Notes: generated by a model not told the origin, from the sequence alone. A DNA stretch of 5,275 nucleotides from Candidatus Nitrotoga sp. CP45 (GCA_943329165.2 CALQCV020000158.1:1-5275); one strand, 5' to 3'; counted from the first letter of the stretch, positions 1 through 4,751 are shown. Made by a program: numbers and translations.

Positions 1-6
1 AAAAAA

Positions 7-63
7 ATGAAATTAATGATTTGCAATATGTGTTGTATGATGTGGAAAAATCCGCAGAGATAA
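7..63 (+). CDS. Met/Cys-rich leader peptide 1
   Basis: An 18-codon ORF reads MKLMICNMCCMMWKNPQR and ends in TAA at 61-63. It has 5 Met and 3 Cys, with the dense run N-M-C-C-M-M-W at codons 7-13. That composition, the A-rich stretch directly before the ATG, and the terminator 37 bases after the stop are the marks of a leader peptide whose translation is sensed, not of a functional protein. Inference: slow translation at the Met and Cys codons, when those charged tRNAs are scarce, keeps the ribosome short of positions 54-59 and lets an antiterminator form. The stop codon lies just past that strand, so a ribosome that finishes would mask it. Nothing before position 1 is visible, so the promoter of this unit is outside the window. 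It is too short to be predicted by standard gene finders. Confidence 0.75.
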   Translation: MKLMICNMCCMMWKNPQR

Positions 64-99
64 CTATTGCATAATTTTAATTATTAAAATATACAATCG

Positions 100-130
100 A
101 ACCTCTGCAAACCGCAGAGGTTTTTTTTTA
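100..130 (+). terminator. Rho-independent terminator of attenuator 1
   Basis: AACCTCTGC (100-108) pairs perfectly with GCAGAGGTT (114-122) around a 5-base loop, and the stem runs into a 9-base T tract at 121-129. No protein gene lies before it in view, only the Met/Cys leader, so it is an attenuator terminator and not the end of an operon. Confidence 0.85.
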
Positions 131-150
131 CTCTGAATTTAGTTCAGAGT
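130..150 (+). repeat. Palindrome copy 1, CTGAA-N5-TTCAG type
   Basis: ACTCTGAA (130-137) and TTCAGAGT (143-150) are perfect 8-base inverted arms with a 5-base centre. The element begins right at the end of terminator 1. The same core with the same spacing recurs at 182-196 and 369-389. It could be a DNA operator for a dimeric regulator or an RNA hairpin; the sequence does not decide. Confidence 0.6.
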
Positions 151-181
151 CTTATAAAAAATAAAGTAACTTAAAAGGAAA

Positions 182-196
182 CTGAAACAAGTTCAG
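182..196 (+). repeat. Palindrome copy 2, CTGAA-N5-TTCAG type
   Basis: CTGAA (182-186) and TTCAG (192-196) flank a 5-base centre. This is the shortest of the three copies and lies just before the A-run and start codon of leader 2. As RNA it would be a weak 5-bp hairpin next to the start site. Confidence 0.45.
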
Positions 197-205
197 CTAA
201 AAAAA

Positions 206-304
206 ATGAAAATAACAGCAAAAAATATGATGATCACTCGCACAATGATGCACGTAATGTGTTGTTGTATCACTATACCCTTTTACCAGATGCGGAAGAC
301 CTAA
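206..304 (+). CDS. Met/Cys-rich leader peptide 2
   Basis: A 32-codon ORF with 7 Met and 3 consecutive Cys. Its centre (codons 7-24) reads NMMITRTMMHVMCCCITI. It opens after a run of eight A, as leader 1 opens after A-rich sequence, and both share the core ATG-TGT-TGT (28-36 and 257-265). Five Thr and four Ile are also present, so a contribution from other aspartate-family amino acids is conceivable. The stop is TAA at 302-304, 22 bases before the terminator stem. No Bacteroidota-type promoter is visible between terminator 1 and this ORF, so it is probably reached by readthrough of attenuator 1. Inference: a sensing leader, not a functional protein. Confidence 0.75.
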   Translation: MKITAKNMMITRTMMHVMCCCITIPFYQMRKT

Positions 305-326
305 TGTAGTTTTAATAACTATCCTA

Positions 327-364
327 AAAGTCCCTTTGGTAAGCCATCCAAAGGGACTTTTTTT
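327..364 (+). terminator. Rho-independent terminator of attenuator 2
   Basis: AAAGTCCCTTTGG (327-339) pairs perfectly with CCAAAGGGACTTT (348-360), giving a 13-bp stem with an 8-base loop, followed by T's through 364. It lies after leader 2 and 78 bases before the metY start codon, so metY transcription coming from upstream must read through it. Confidence 0.9.
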
Positions 365-368
365 ATTT

Positions 369-389
369 AATCTGAATTCATTTCAGATT
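369..389 (+). repeat. Palindrome copy 3, CTGAA-N5-TTCAG type
   Basis: AATCTGAA (369-376) and TTCAGATT (382-389) are perfect 8-base inverted arms with a 5-base centre, beginning five bases after the T tract of terminator 2. Its position relative to terminator 2 matches that of copy 1 relative to terminator 1, so terminator plus palindrome looks like a module present twice. Confidence 0.6.
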
Positions 390-403
390 CTGAAACACTA
401 AAA

Positions 404-434
404 TCTTAATTCTTAATACTAATATCTTAATACT
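404..434 (+). repeat. Short direct repeats (TCTTAAT) before metY
   Basis: TCTTAAT occurs at 404, 411 and 425, and the longer TCTTAATACT at 411-420 and 425-434. This AT-rich stretch ends seven bases before the metY start. It may simply be an unstructured start region; similar degenerate repeats precede genes in Flavobacteriia, as far as I recall. Confidence 0.5.
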
Positions 435-441
435 TTAAATC

Positions 442-1734
442 ATGAGCACACAAAAATTCGCAACTAATGCATTGCACGCTGGACACGACGTTACTAAAAA
501 CGCAGGAACAAGAGCCGTTCCAATTTACCAAACTACTTCGTATGTATTCAACAGTTCAGATCACGCCGCTAATCTATTTGGCTTAGCTGAAGCAGGATTT
601 ATTTACACTCGATTAAACAATCCAACAAACGATATTCTGGAGCAACGACTCGCAAAACTCGAAGGCGGAATAGGAGCAGTTGTAACTGCATCAGGAACAT
701 CAGCAATTGCAACAACACTTTTAGTCTTGCTAAAAGCAGGAGACCACATTGTGGCTTCAAACAGTTTATACGGAGGAACATACAATTTGCTGAAAGTTAC
801 TTTGCCACGGTTAGGCATCACAACCACATTTGTTGATCCATCAAATCCTGAAAACTTTACCAAAGCCGCACAAGAAAATACCAGAGCTTTTTTTGCTGAA
901 AGTTTAGGTAATCCAAAATTAGATGTTCTCGATTTAAAAGCGATTTCTCAAGAAGCAAAAGGGTTTAAAGTGCCTTTTATTGTTGATAATACTGTGGCAA
1001 CTCCTTATTTGTTAAACCCAATTGAGTTTGGTGCCGATATCGTAATTCACTCCTTGACCAAATATATCACAGGAAACGGAACGTCTCTTGGAGGTGTAAT
1101 CATAGATGCAGGAAACTTCGACTGGAGCAATGGAAAATTCCCTGAATTCACCGAACCATCCGCAGGTTACCACGGATTAAAATACTACGAAGCTCTTGGC
1201 GCAGCATCTTTTATCGCCAAAGTTAGAATCGAAGGATTGCGCGATTTTGGTGCAGCTCTTAGTCCATTCAATGCTTTTCAAACCATTCAAGGATTGGAAA
1301 CGTTGGAAATAAGAATCAAAAAACACAGCGAAAATGCTTTGGCTTTAGCCCAATGGCTACAAACACAAGAACAAGTAGCTTGGGTAAATTACCCAGGATT
1401 GGCTTCTTCAGAGTACAAGGAACTTGCCGATAAATACCTTCCAAACGGAAAAAGCGGGATTGTAACTTTCGGATTAAAAGGCGGATTTGAAGCAGCCAAA
1501 AAAGTAGCTGACGGAACCAAATTGTTCTCATTATTAGCCAATATTGGCGATACGAAATCGCTTATCATTCATCCAGCAAGTACCACACACCAACAATTAT
1601 CTGATGCCGAACAAGAAGCAACCGGCGTTACCAAAGACTTAATTCGTCTATCGGTTGGTTTAGAAGACATCGAAGATTTAAAAGCTGATTTAAAAGAAGT
1701 ACTAAGCCAAATTAAAACGCCTCAACTTACATAG
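442..1734 (+). CDS. metY: O-acetylhomoserine sulfhydrylase (MetY)
   Basis: A cytoplasmic PLP enzyme of the Cys/Met metabolism (cystathionine gamma-synthase-like) family. It would convert O-acetylhomoserine and sulfide to homocysteine and acetate, the direct sulfhydrylation step of methionine synthesis. Visible features are YTR at residues 55-57 (cofactor-phosphate contact), the SGTSA turn at 84-88, Tyr110 in SLYGGTYNL (ring stacking), Asp182 in VDNT, and the PLP lysine Lys207 in HSLTKYITG. The long insertion after Lys207 (FDWSNGKFPEF, SAGYHGLKYYE) and the 430-residue length fit MetY better than shorter cystathionine synthases and lyases. The ATG at 442 gives the usual N-terminus and follows AT-rich DNA. 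Two Met/Cys attenuators lie directly upstream, and a metX-like gene supplying its substrate follows after 115 bases. Substrate preference for acetyl- over succinyl-homoserine is inferred from family and neighbour. Confidence 0.93.
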   Translation: MSTQKFATNALHAGHDVTKNAGTRAVPIYQTTSYVFNSSDHAANLFGLAEAGFIYTRLNNPTNDILEQRLAKLEGGIGAVVTASGTSAIATTLLVLLKAGDHIVASNSLYGGTYNLLKVTLPRLGITTTFVDPSNPENFTKAAQENTRAFFAESLGNPKLDVLDLKAISQEAKGFKVPFIVDNTVATPYLLNPIEFGADIVIHSLTKYITGNGTSLGGVIIDAGNFDWSNGKFPEFTEPSAGYHGLKYYEALGAASFIAKVRIEGLRDFGAALSPFNAFQTIQGLETLEIRIKKHSENALALAQWLQTQEQVAWVNYPGLASSEYKELADKYLPNGKSGIVTFGLKGGFEAAKKVADGTKLFSLLANIGDTKSLIIHPASTTHQQLSDAEQEATGVTKDLIRLSVGLEDIEDLKADLKEVLSQIKTPQLT

Positions 1735-1780
1735 TTATAAGCCTTTTATAAGAAAGCCATTGGTTAGGTTGGTTTGTTAT

Positions 1781-1816
1781 GACTGTCTTCAGTTTAGCGG
1801 TTGAAGGCAGTCTTTT
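1781..1816 (+). terminator. Hairpin between metY and metX, possible weak terminator
   Basis: GACTGTCTTCA (1781-1791) pairs with TGAAGGCAGTC (1802-1812) over 11 bp with one G-U pair and a 10-base loop. It is followed by only four T and then A's. The short U tract suggests a partial terminator or an mRNA-stability hairpin that could lower metX-like expression relative to metY. I see no convincing separate promoter for the next gene, so it probably depends on metY transcription. Confidence 0.5.
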
Positions 1817-1849
1817 AAAAAAATGCGATGAAAAATAATAATAAATAAA

Positions 1850-2851
1850 ATGAAGAATTTAGAAAAAATAGATCTTTTTAATTTTGATTTAGAAAATGGA
1901 AAGCAACGATCTATCATTGCATTGTTCTATCAAACTTTTGGTCAGCCCATTGGAGCAGCGCCAATAGTAGTTGTCAATCATGCTTTGACCGGGAATTCAA
2001 CAGTGACGGGAGAAAATGGTTGGTGGAATGATTTAATTGGCCAAAACAAAATTATTGACACCAATTATTTCACTGTAATTGCATTCAATATTCCAGGAAA
2101 TGGCTATGATAACAATTTTGAAAACTTGATTTCAAATTACCAAGATTATACTGCACGTGATATAGCCCGCATTTTTTGGGAAGGCTTGTATTTTCTAAAA
2201 GTCGAAAGTATTTTTGCTGTCATTGGCGGAAGTCTTGGTGGCGCTTTGGCCTGGGAAATGACAGTGCTCTTTCCCGATAAAGTGGAAAATTTAATTCCAA
2301 TTGCTTCTGATTGGAAAGCTACCGATTGGGTAATCGCTAATGTCTTAATTCAGGATCAGATTCTCAACAATTCAGATAATCCAATAGCTGACGCAAGGTT
2401 GCACGCCATGCTTTTGTACAGAACACCGCAATCTATCAATCAACGATTTCAAAGAAATAAATTGGAAAATCTTTCTGTTTTTCAAATTGAGAATTGGTTG
2501 ATTAATCATGGCTTTAAACTCAAAAACCGCTTCCGATTGGCAGCGTATAAACTAATGAATCATTTGCTCAAAACGAATGATGTCACTAGTGGCAGAAAAG
2601 ACTTTTTGACGATTCTCCAAGATATCAAAACCAATATTCACATCGTTGCCGTCGATACAGATTATTTCTTTATTGCGGATGAAAACCGGGAAACATATCA
2701 CAAATTGAAATCCATTAGAGATAATGTTTTTTATCATGAAATAAAATCCATTCATGGTCATGACGCTTTTTTGATCGAATTTAATCAATTGGCTCAGATC
2801 TTAGCACCTATTTTTAACAAACAAAAACAACAAACTTATGTCAGCGCTTAG
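1850..2851 (+). CDS. metX: MetX-type homoserine O-acetyltransferase (alpha/beta hydrolase)
   Basis: An alpha/beta-hydrolase-fold acyltransferase of the MetX family. It probably acetylates homoserine with acetyl-CoA, giving the substrate of the neighbouring MetY. Motifs in order are the family block NHALTG (residues 43-48) continuing into GWWNDLIG, the nucleophile elbow GGSLGG with Ser128, the likely acid Asp271 in VDTDYFF, and His304 in HGHDAFLIE. These keep the Ser-Asp-His triad. At 333 residues it is shorter than classical MetX (about 370-380) and diverges in the middle, as is usual for the Bacteroidota form often annotated just as a hydrolase. The ATG at 1850 follows an A-rich stretch. Its last 14 bases overlap the start of the homoserine dehydrogenase pseudogene, a relic of translational coupling. 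Acetyl versus succinyl donor, and activity itself, are inferred. Confidence 0.82.
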   Translation: MKNLEKIDLFNFDLENGKQRSIIALFYQTFGQPIGAAPIVVVNHALTGNSTVTGENGWWNDLIGQNKIIDTNYFTVIAFNIPGNGYDNNFENLISNYQDYTARDIARIFWEGLYFLKVESIFAVIGGSLGGALAWEMTVLFPDKVENLIPIASDWKATDWVIANVLIQDQILNNSDNPIADARLHAMLLYRTPQSINQRFQRNKLENLSVFQIENWLINHGFKLKNRFRLAAYKLMNHLLKTNDVTSGRKDFLTILQDIKTNIHIVAVDTDYFFIADENRETYHKLKSIRDNVFYHEIKSIHGHDAFLIEFNQLAQILAPIFNKQKQQTYVSA

Positions 2852-3199
2852 AATAAACATCGTTCTTTTTGGTATCGGAAATGTGGGAAGCACATTGATA
2901 AACCATTTCATATCGCCAAAATAACTCAGGCAGATAATCATGTATTGCGTTACGTAGGTGAATTTGATGTGGCCAAGAAAGAGTTGGAAGTCAAACTGGT
3001 TTCAGTTCCTCAAAGTTTTGCATTAGTCCAACTCAAAGGCGCCGACAATCTGATTGAAATTTACACAAAGTCTTATGGTGAAATTCCAATAGTTATTCAA
3101 GGCGCAGGCGCAGTTAAACAAGTAACGGCTCGCGGTGTTTTGACCGACATTCTCAAAATGGCCGAAAAAGTAAAAATAAAAGAAGCTGTTTGGATCTAA
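2838..3199 (+). pseudogene. Homoserine dehydrogenase remnant, internal deletion plus frameshift
   Basis: Two pieces of one gene survive. The first (2838-2924, ATG overlapping the metX end by 14 bases) reads MSALRINIVLFGIGNVGSTL and on to a stop after 28 residues; GIGNVG is the Rossmann NAD(P)-binding loop at the start of homoserine dehydrogenases. The second, in another frame from about 2905 to the TAA at 3197, includes AKITQADNHVLRYVGEFD and VIQGAGAVKQVTARGV, the conserved C-terminal end of the family. The join lies at about 2898-2912. Intact relatives are roughly 400 residues as I know the family, so close to 290 codons are missing, including most of the dinucleotide domain and the whole catalytic homoserine-binding region. 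The Val in GAGAVKQ replaces a usual Gly, perhaps drift after loss of function. The TTG-started ORF at 2945 is only this tail. Homoserine must come from another enzyme. Confidence 0.85.
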
Positions 3200-3218
3200 A
3201 AATCGAACTAAGGCAACA

Positions 3219-3236
3219 TGCCTGACGGCAGGCAGG
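3219..3236 (+). repeat. GC-rich palindromic repeat after the pseudogene
   Basis: TGCCTG (3219-3224) and CAGGCA (3229-3234) form a 6-bp GC-rich hairpin with a 4-base centre, in an AT-rich gap. I recall this TGCCTGACGGCAGGCAGG type as a dispersed intergenic repeat in Flavobacteriia genomes; copy number cannot be seen here. Confidence 0.5.
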
Positions 3237-3241
3237 ACCCC

Positions 3242-3280
3242 AAAACCTACAGTACGAAAACGTTGTAGGTTTTTATTTTT
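3242..3280 (+). terminator. Rho-independent terminator of the metY-metX unit
   Basis: AAAACCTACA (3242-3251) pairs with TGTAGGTTTT (3264-3273), a 10-bp stem with inner ACG/CGT pairing possible, followed by a T-rich tail to 3280. It lies 43 bases after the end of the homoserine dehydrogenase remnant and separates the metY unit from the riboswitch-controlled metH unit. The outer arms resemble the repeats at 4677-4751, so it may derive from a repeat. Confidence 0.8.
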
Positions 3281-3288
3281 CAAAAACC

Positions 3289-3319
3289 TTGCAAAATAGA
3301 ATTCTATGACTTTACTTTG
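3289..3319 (+). promoter_or_regulatory. Bacteroidota-type promoter for the metH riboswitch transcript
   Basis: TTG at 3289-3291 lies 20 bases from TTACTTTG at 3312-3319, which matches 7 of 8 positions of the -7 consensus TAnnTTTG (or matches TAnTTTG with one base less). A start at about 3325 would place the SAM-I riboswitch almost at the 5' end of the RNA, as expected. The element lies directly after the upstream terminator. It is the best match in the gap and has not been tested. Confidence 0.5.
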
Positions 3320-3341
3320 CAGTGTTCATAATTTTATTGTT

Positions 3342-3463
3342 CGTTATCACGAAAGCTGGAGGGATTAGACCCGTTGAAAGCTTAGCAACCCTTTGCCAAA
3401 AGAAGGTGCTACATTCTAGTCTTTATGCTGAATTGATTTTAGCATCTTGATAAAGATAACCCG
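3342..3463 (+). ncRNA. SAM-I riboswitch (S-box leader)
   Basis: A cis-acting aptamer for S-adenosylmethionine. The conserved core is present in order: CTGGAGGGA (3356-3364), CCCGTTGAAA (3370-3379), AGCAACC (3384-3390) and GAAGGTGCTACATTC (3402-3416). P1 closes with GTTATC (3343-3348) against GATAAC (3455-3460). P2 has AAGCT/AGCTT (3353-3357 with 3379-3383) and GGG/CCC (3361-3363 with 3370-3372). P4 is ATGCTGAA/TTTAGCAT (3425-3432 with 3438-3445). It precedes the split methionine synthase by about 220 bases, so bound SAM should lower metH expression. The upstream metY has no such element in view. Confidence 0.93.
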
Positions 3464-3506
3464 AGAATTCTTCTCAACTTTCAGATAACATATTATAATT
3501 TATAGG

Positions 3507-3528
3507 AGCGAAAGGCTTGCGCTTTTTT
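3507..3528 (+). terminator. Probable expression-platform terminator of the riboswitch
   Basis: AGCGAAA (3507-3513) can pair with TTGCGCT (3517-3523) with one mismatch and a tight 3-base loop, and the stem leads into six T (3523-3528). It lies 44 bases after the aptamer and well before the metH start, where a SAM-controlled terminator would sit. The stem is short and I could not identify a clear competing antiterminator. Confidence 0.45.
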
Positions 3529-3555
3529 GCAAACCATTTTCCTGCTGTTCGTTGC

Positions 3556-3608
3556 AATCTTTTTGTTTTGTCATGCTGAGCTTGTCGAAGCACAAAACAA
3601 AAAGGATT
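3556..3608 (+). repeat. Nested inverted repeat with TGCTGAGCTTGTCGAAGC core
   Basis: CTTTTTGTTTTGT (3559-3571) and ACAAAACAAAAAG (3592-3604) are perfect 13-base inverted arms. They extend outward by AATC/GATT with a one-base bulge. The centre at 3573-3591 contains TGCTGAGCTTGTCGAAGC, whose GCTT/AAGC can itself pair. I recall this core as a short dispersed repeat found in many Bacteroidota genomes. Here it sits in the metH 5' untranslated region as a strong hairpin, with no U tract on the + strand that would make it a terminator. Confidence 0.65.
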
Positions 3609-3655
3609 TCCACTTCCATCAGGGCTAAATAATAAACTTTATGTATCTCTAGGCT

Positions 3656-3674
3656 TCTCTGTGAGTCTCTGTGA
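3656..3674 (+). repeat. Tandem TCTCTGTGA motif before metH start
   Basis: TCTCTGTGA occurs at 3656-3664 and 3666-3674, a 10-base period, ending 10 bases before the metH ATG. Similar CTCTGTG-type tandem motifs occur upstream of Flavobacteriia genes, as I recall. The GTG at 3661 that would extend the gene lies inside this repeat. Confidence 0.5.
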
Positions 3675-3684
3675 AATTAAAAAT

Positions 3685-4671
3685 ATGTCAAAAATTCAAC
3701 AAGCCATAAAAGAAAGAATCCTAGTTCTCGACGGAGCCATGGGAACCATGCTGCAACGCAACAACTTCTCCGAAGAAGACTTCCGAGGCGAACGTTTCAA
3801 GGATTTTCCACATCCGCTAAAAGGAAATAACGATTTGCTTTCCATCACACAACCCGAAGCGGTAAAGCAGGTTCATCGCTTGTATTTTCAAGCTGGAGCT
3901 GATATCGTAGAAACCAATACGTTTTCAGGGACAACCATCGGAATGGCTGATTATCACTTAGAAGATTTGGTTTACGAACTAAACTACGAATCCGCCAAAA
4001 TTGCCCGTCAAGTCGCCAATGAATTCACCGACAGGCCGCGTTTTGTTGCTGGCTCTATCGGACCAACAAACAGAACAGCATCCATGTCGCCCGATGTGAA
4101 CGATCCAGGTTTTCGTGCCGTAACTTTTGACGATTTACGAATCGCCTACAAACAACAAGTAGAAGCATTAATCGACGGTGGTTGTGATGTGCTTTTAGTA
4201 GAAACCATTTTCGACACACTTAACGCCAAAGCAGCATTATTCGCGATAGAAGAAGTAAAAGAAGAACGCAATCTTGATATTCCGGTAATGGTTTCAGGAA
4301 CAATTACCGATGCTTCTGGAAGAACACTTTCCGGGCAAACAGTTGAAGCATTCTTAATTTCAATTGCCCACATCGATTTGTTAAGTATCGGATTTAATTG
4401 CGCCCTTGGTGCCGACCAATTAAAGCCTTATTTGAAAAGGTTGGCCATGAACACTCAATTAAATATTTCAGCGCATCCAAATGCAGGTCTTCCAAATGCT
4501 TTCGGGCAATACGACCAAACTCCGGAAGAAATGCAAACATTAATAAAAGAATATTTACAAGATAATTTAATCAACATAATTGGCGGTTGCTGTGGCACAA
4601 CGCCGGAGCACATCAAAGCAATTGCAGATGTCGCTAAGGAATTTAAACCACGAAGATTTGAATTGGCGTAA
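3685..4671 (+). CDS. Methionine synthase, homocysteine-binding half (split MetH)
   Basis: The N-terminal homocysteine S-methyltransferase domain of cobalamin-dependent methionine synthase, encoded as a separate 328-residue protein. It binds and activates homocysteine on zinc. Visible features are ILVLDGAMGTML at residues 12-23, GADIVETNTFSG at 71-82, GSIGPTNR at 123-130, and the zinc ligands Cys239 (GFNCALGA) and Cys302/Cys303 (GGCCGTTPEH). I chose the ATG at 3685 over the in-frame GTG at 3661: it gives the normal family N-terminus (MSKIQQAIKERILVLDGAMG), follows an A-rich stretch, and avoids the TCTCTGTGA repeat. A SAM-I riboswitch lies upstream, and the folate/cobalamin part follows after 95 bases. 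In single-chain MetH these are one polypeptide; the two-gene layout is common in Flavobacteriia. All zinc ligands are present, so it should be active together with its partner. Confidence 0.92.
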   Translation: MSKIQQAIKERILVLDGAMGTMLQRNNFSEEDFRGERFKDFPHPLKGNNDLLSITQPEAVKQVHRLYFQAGADIVETNTFSGTTIGMADYHLEDLVYELNYESAKIARQVANEFTDRPRFVAGSIGPTNRTASMSPDVNDPGFRAVTFDDLRIAYKQQVEALIDGGCDVLLVETIFDTLNAKAALFAIEEVKEERNLDIPVMVSGTITDASGRTLSGQTVEAFLISIAHIDLLSIGFNCALGADQLKPYLKRLAMNTQLNISAHPNAGLPNAFGQYDQTPEEMQTLIKEYLQDNLINIIGGCCGTTPEHIKAIADVAKEFKPRRFELA

Positions 4672-4676
4672 GCCTT

Positions 4677-4751
4677 CCTGCAAGGTTTTCAGAACCTTGT
4701 AGGTATTTAAAATAAAAGGTCAAACCTACAAGGTCTCAAAGACCTTGCAGG
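4677..4751 (+). repeat. Pair of oppositely oriented palindromic repeats
   Basis: Two 27-base palindromes fill most of the gap between the metH halves. Copy A (4677-4703) has arms CCTGCAAGGTT and AACCTTGTAGG. Copy B (4725-4751) has arms CCTACAAGGTC and GACCTTGCAGG. The reverse complement of B aligns with A almost throughout, differing only near the centre, so they are inverted copies and could also fold together as one 75-base structure. The ends match the arms of the terminator at 3242-3273. CCTRCAAGG-type palindromes are, to my knowledge, dispersed in Flavobacterium. Neither copy is followed by a T tract, so transcription probably continues. Confidence 0.75.

Larger units (their letters stand above)
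7..130 (+). promoter_or_regulatory. Transcription attenuator 1 (Met/Cys leader)
   Basis: This is a complete attenuator by inspection. GCAGAG at 54-59, inside the last leader codons, can pair with CTCTGC at 103-108, which is the 5' arm of the terminator. The 54-59 strand is a copy of the terminator 3' arm (114-119), so the two pairings exclude each other. Between them, 74-80 and 84-90 form a 7-bp A-U hairpin that would bring the antiterminator strands together. The gap from the last Met codon (40-42) to position 54 is 11 bases, close to the distance a ribosome covers ahead of its A site. Predicted logic: a ribosome stalled on Met/Cys codons gives readthrough towards metY; a ribosome at the stop gives termination. 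The pairing is drawn by hand and no energies were computed. Confidence 0.65.
206..364 (+). promoter_or_regulatory. Transcription attenuator 2 (Met/Cys leader)
   Basis: The geometry repeats that of attenuator 1. Positions 282-290 (TTTACCAGA), inside the end of the leader ORF, can form nine consecutive pairs, two of them G-U, with 335-343 (TTTGGTAAG). That removes the upper 5' arm and loop of the terminator. A weak spacer hairpin (307-311 with 317-321) lies between the two strands, as in attenuator 1. The gap from the last Cys codon (266-268) to position 282 is 13 bases. A ribosome stalled on the Met/Cys run would leave 282-290 free, while one at the stop codon would partly cover it. The lower terminator stem (327-334 with 353-360) is not blocked by this helix, so this half of the model is less clean than attenuator 1. 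Confidence 0.6.

Noticed and set aside
278..355. CCCTTT (278-283) pairing with AAAGGG (350-355) as the antiterminator of attenuator 2
   Set aside because: Only six pairs over a long distance. The nine-pair helix 282-290 with 335-343 is stronger and matches the geometry of attenuator 1.
603..863. Minus-strand ORFs inside metY (603-863, 599-781, 1316-1531)
   Set aside because: They are shadows of the metY coding frame with no family signature. The minus-strand ORFs inside metX, the hom remnant and metH were rejected on the same grounds.
1779..1838. 19-codon ORF (MTVFSLAVEG...) after metY as a third leader peptide
   Set aside because: It has no run of regulatory codons and spans the intergenic hairpin itself, so it looks accidental.
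2945..3199. TTG-started 84-residue ORF as an independent small gene
   Set aside because: It is the C-terminal tail of homoserine dehydrogenase, and homology continues upstream of the TTG in the same frame. It is better described as part of the pseudogene.
3661..3684. GTG start extending the metH N-terminal gene by 8 codons
   Set aside because: The extension lies in the TCTCTGTGA tandem repeat and adds residues unlike the family. The ATG at 3685 gives the normal N-terminus.
4677..4751. CRISPR-like or terminator reading of the palindromic repeats between the metH halves
   Set aside because: Only two copies, in opposite orientation, with no regular spacers and no T tract after either hairpin.
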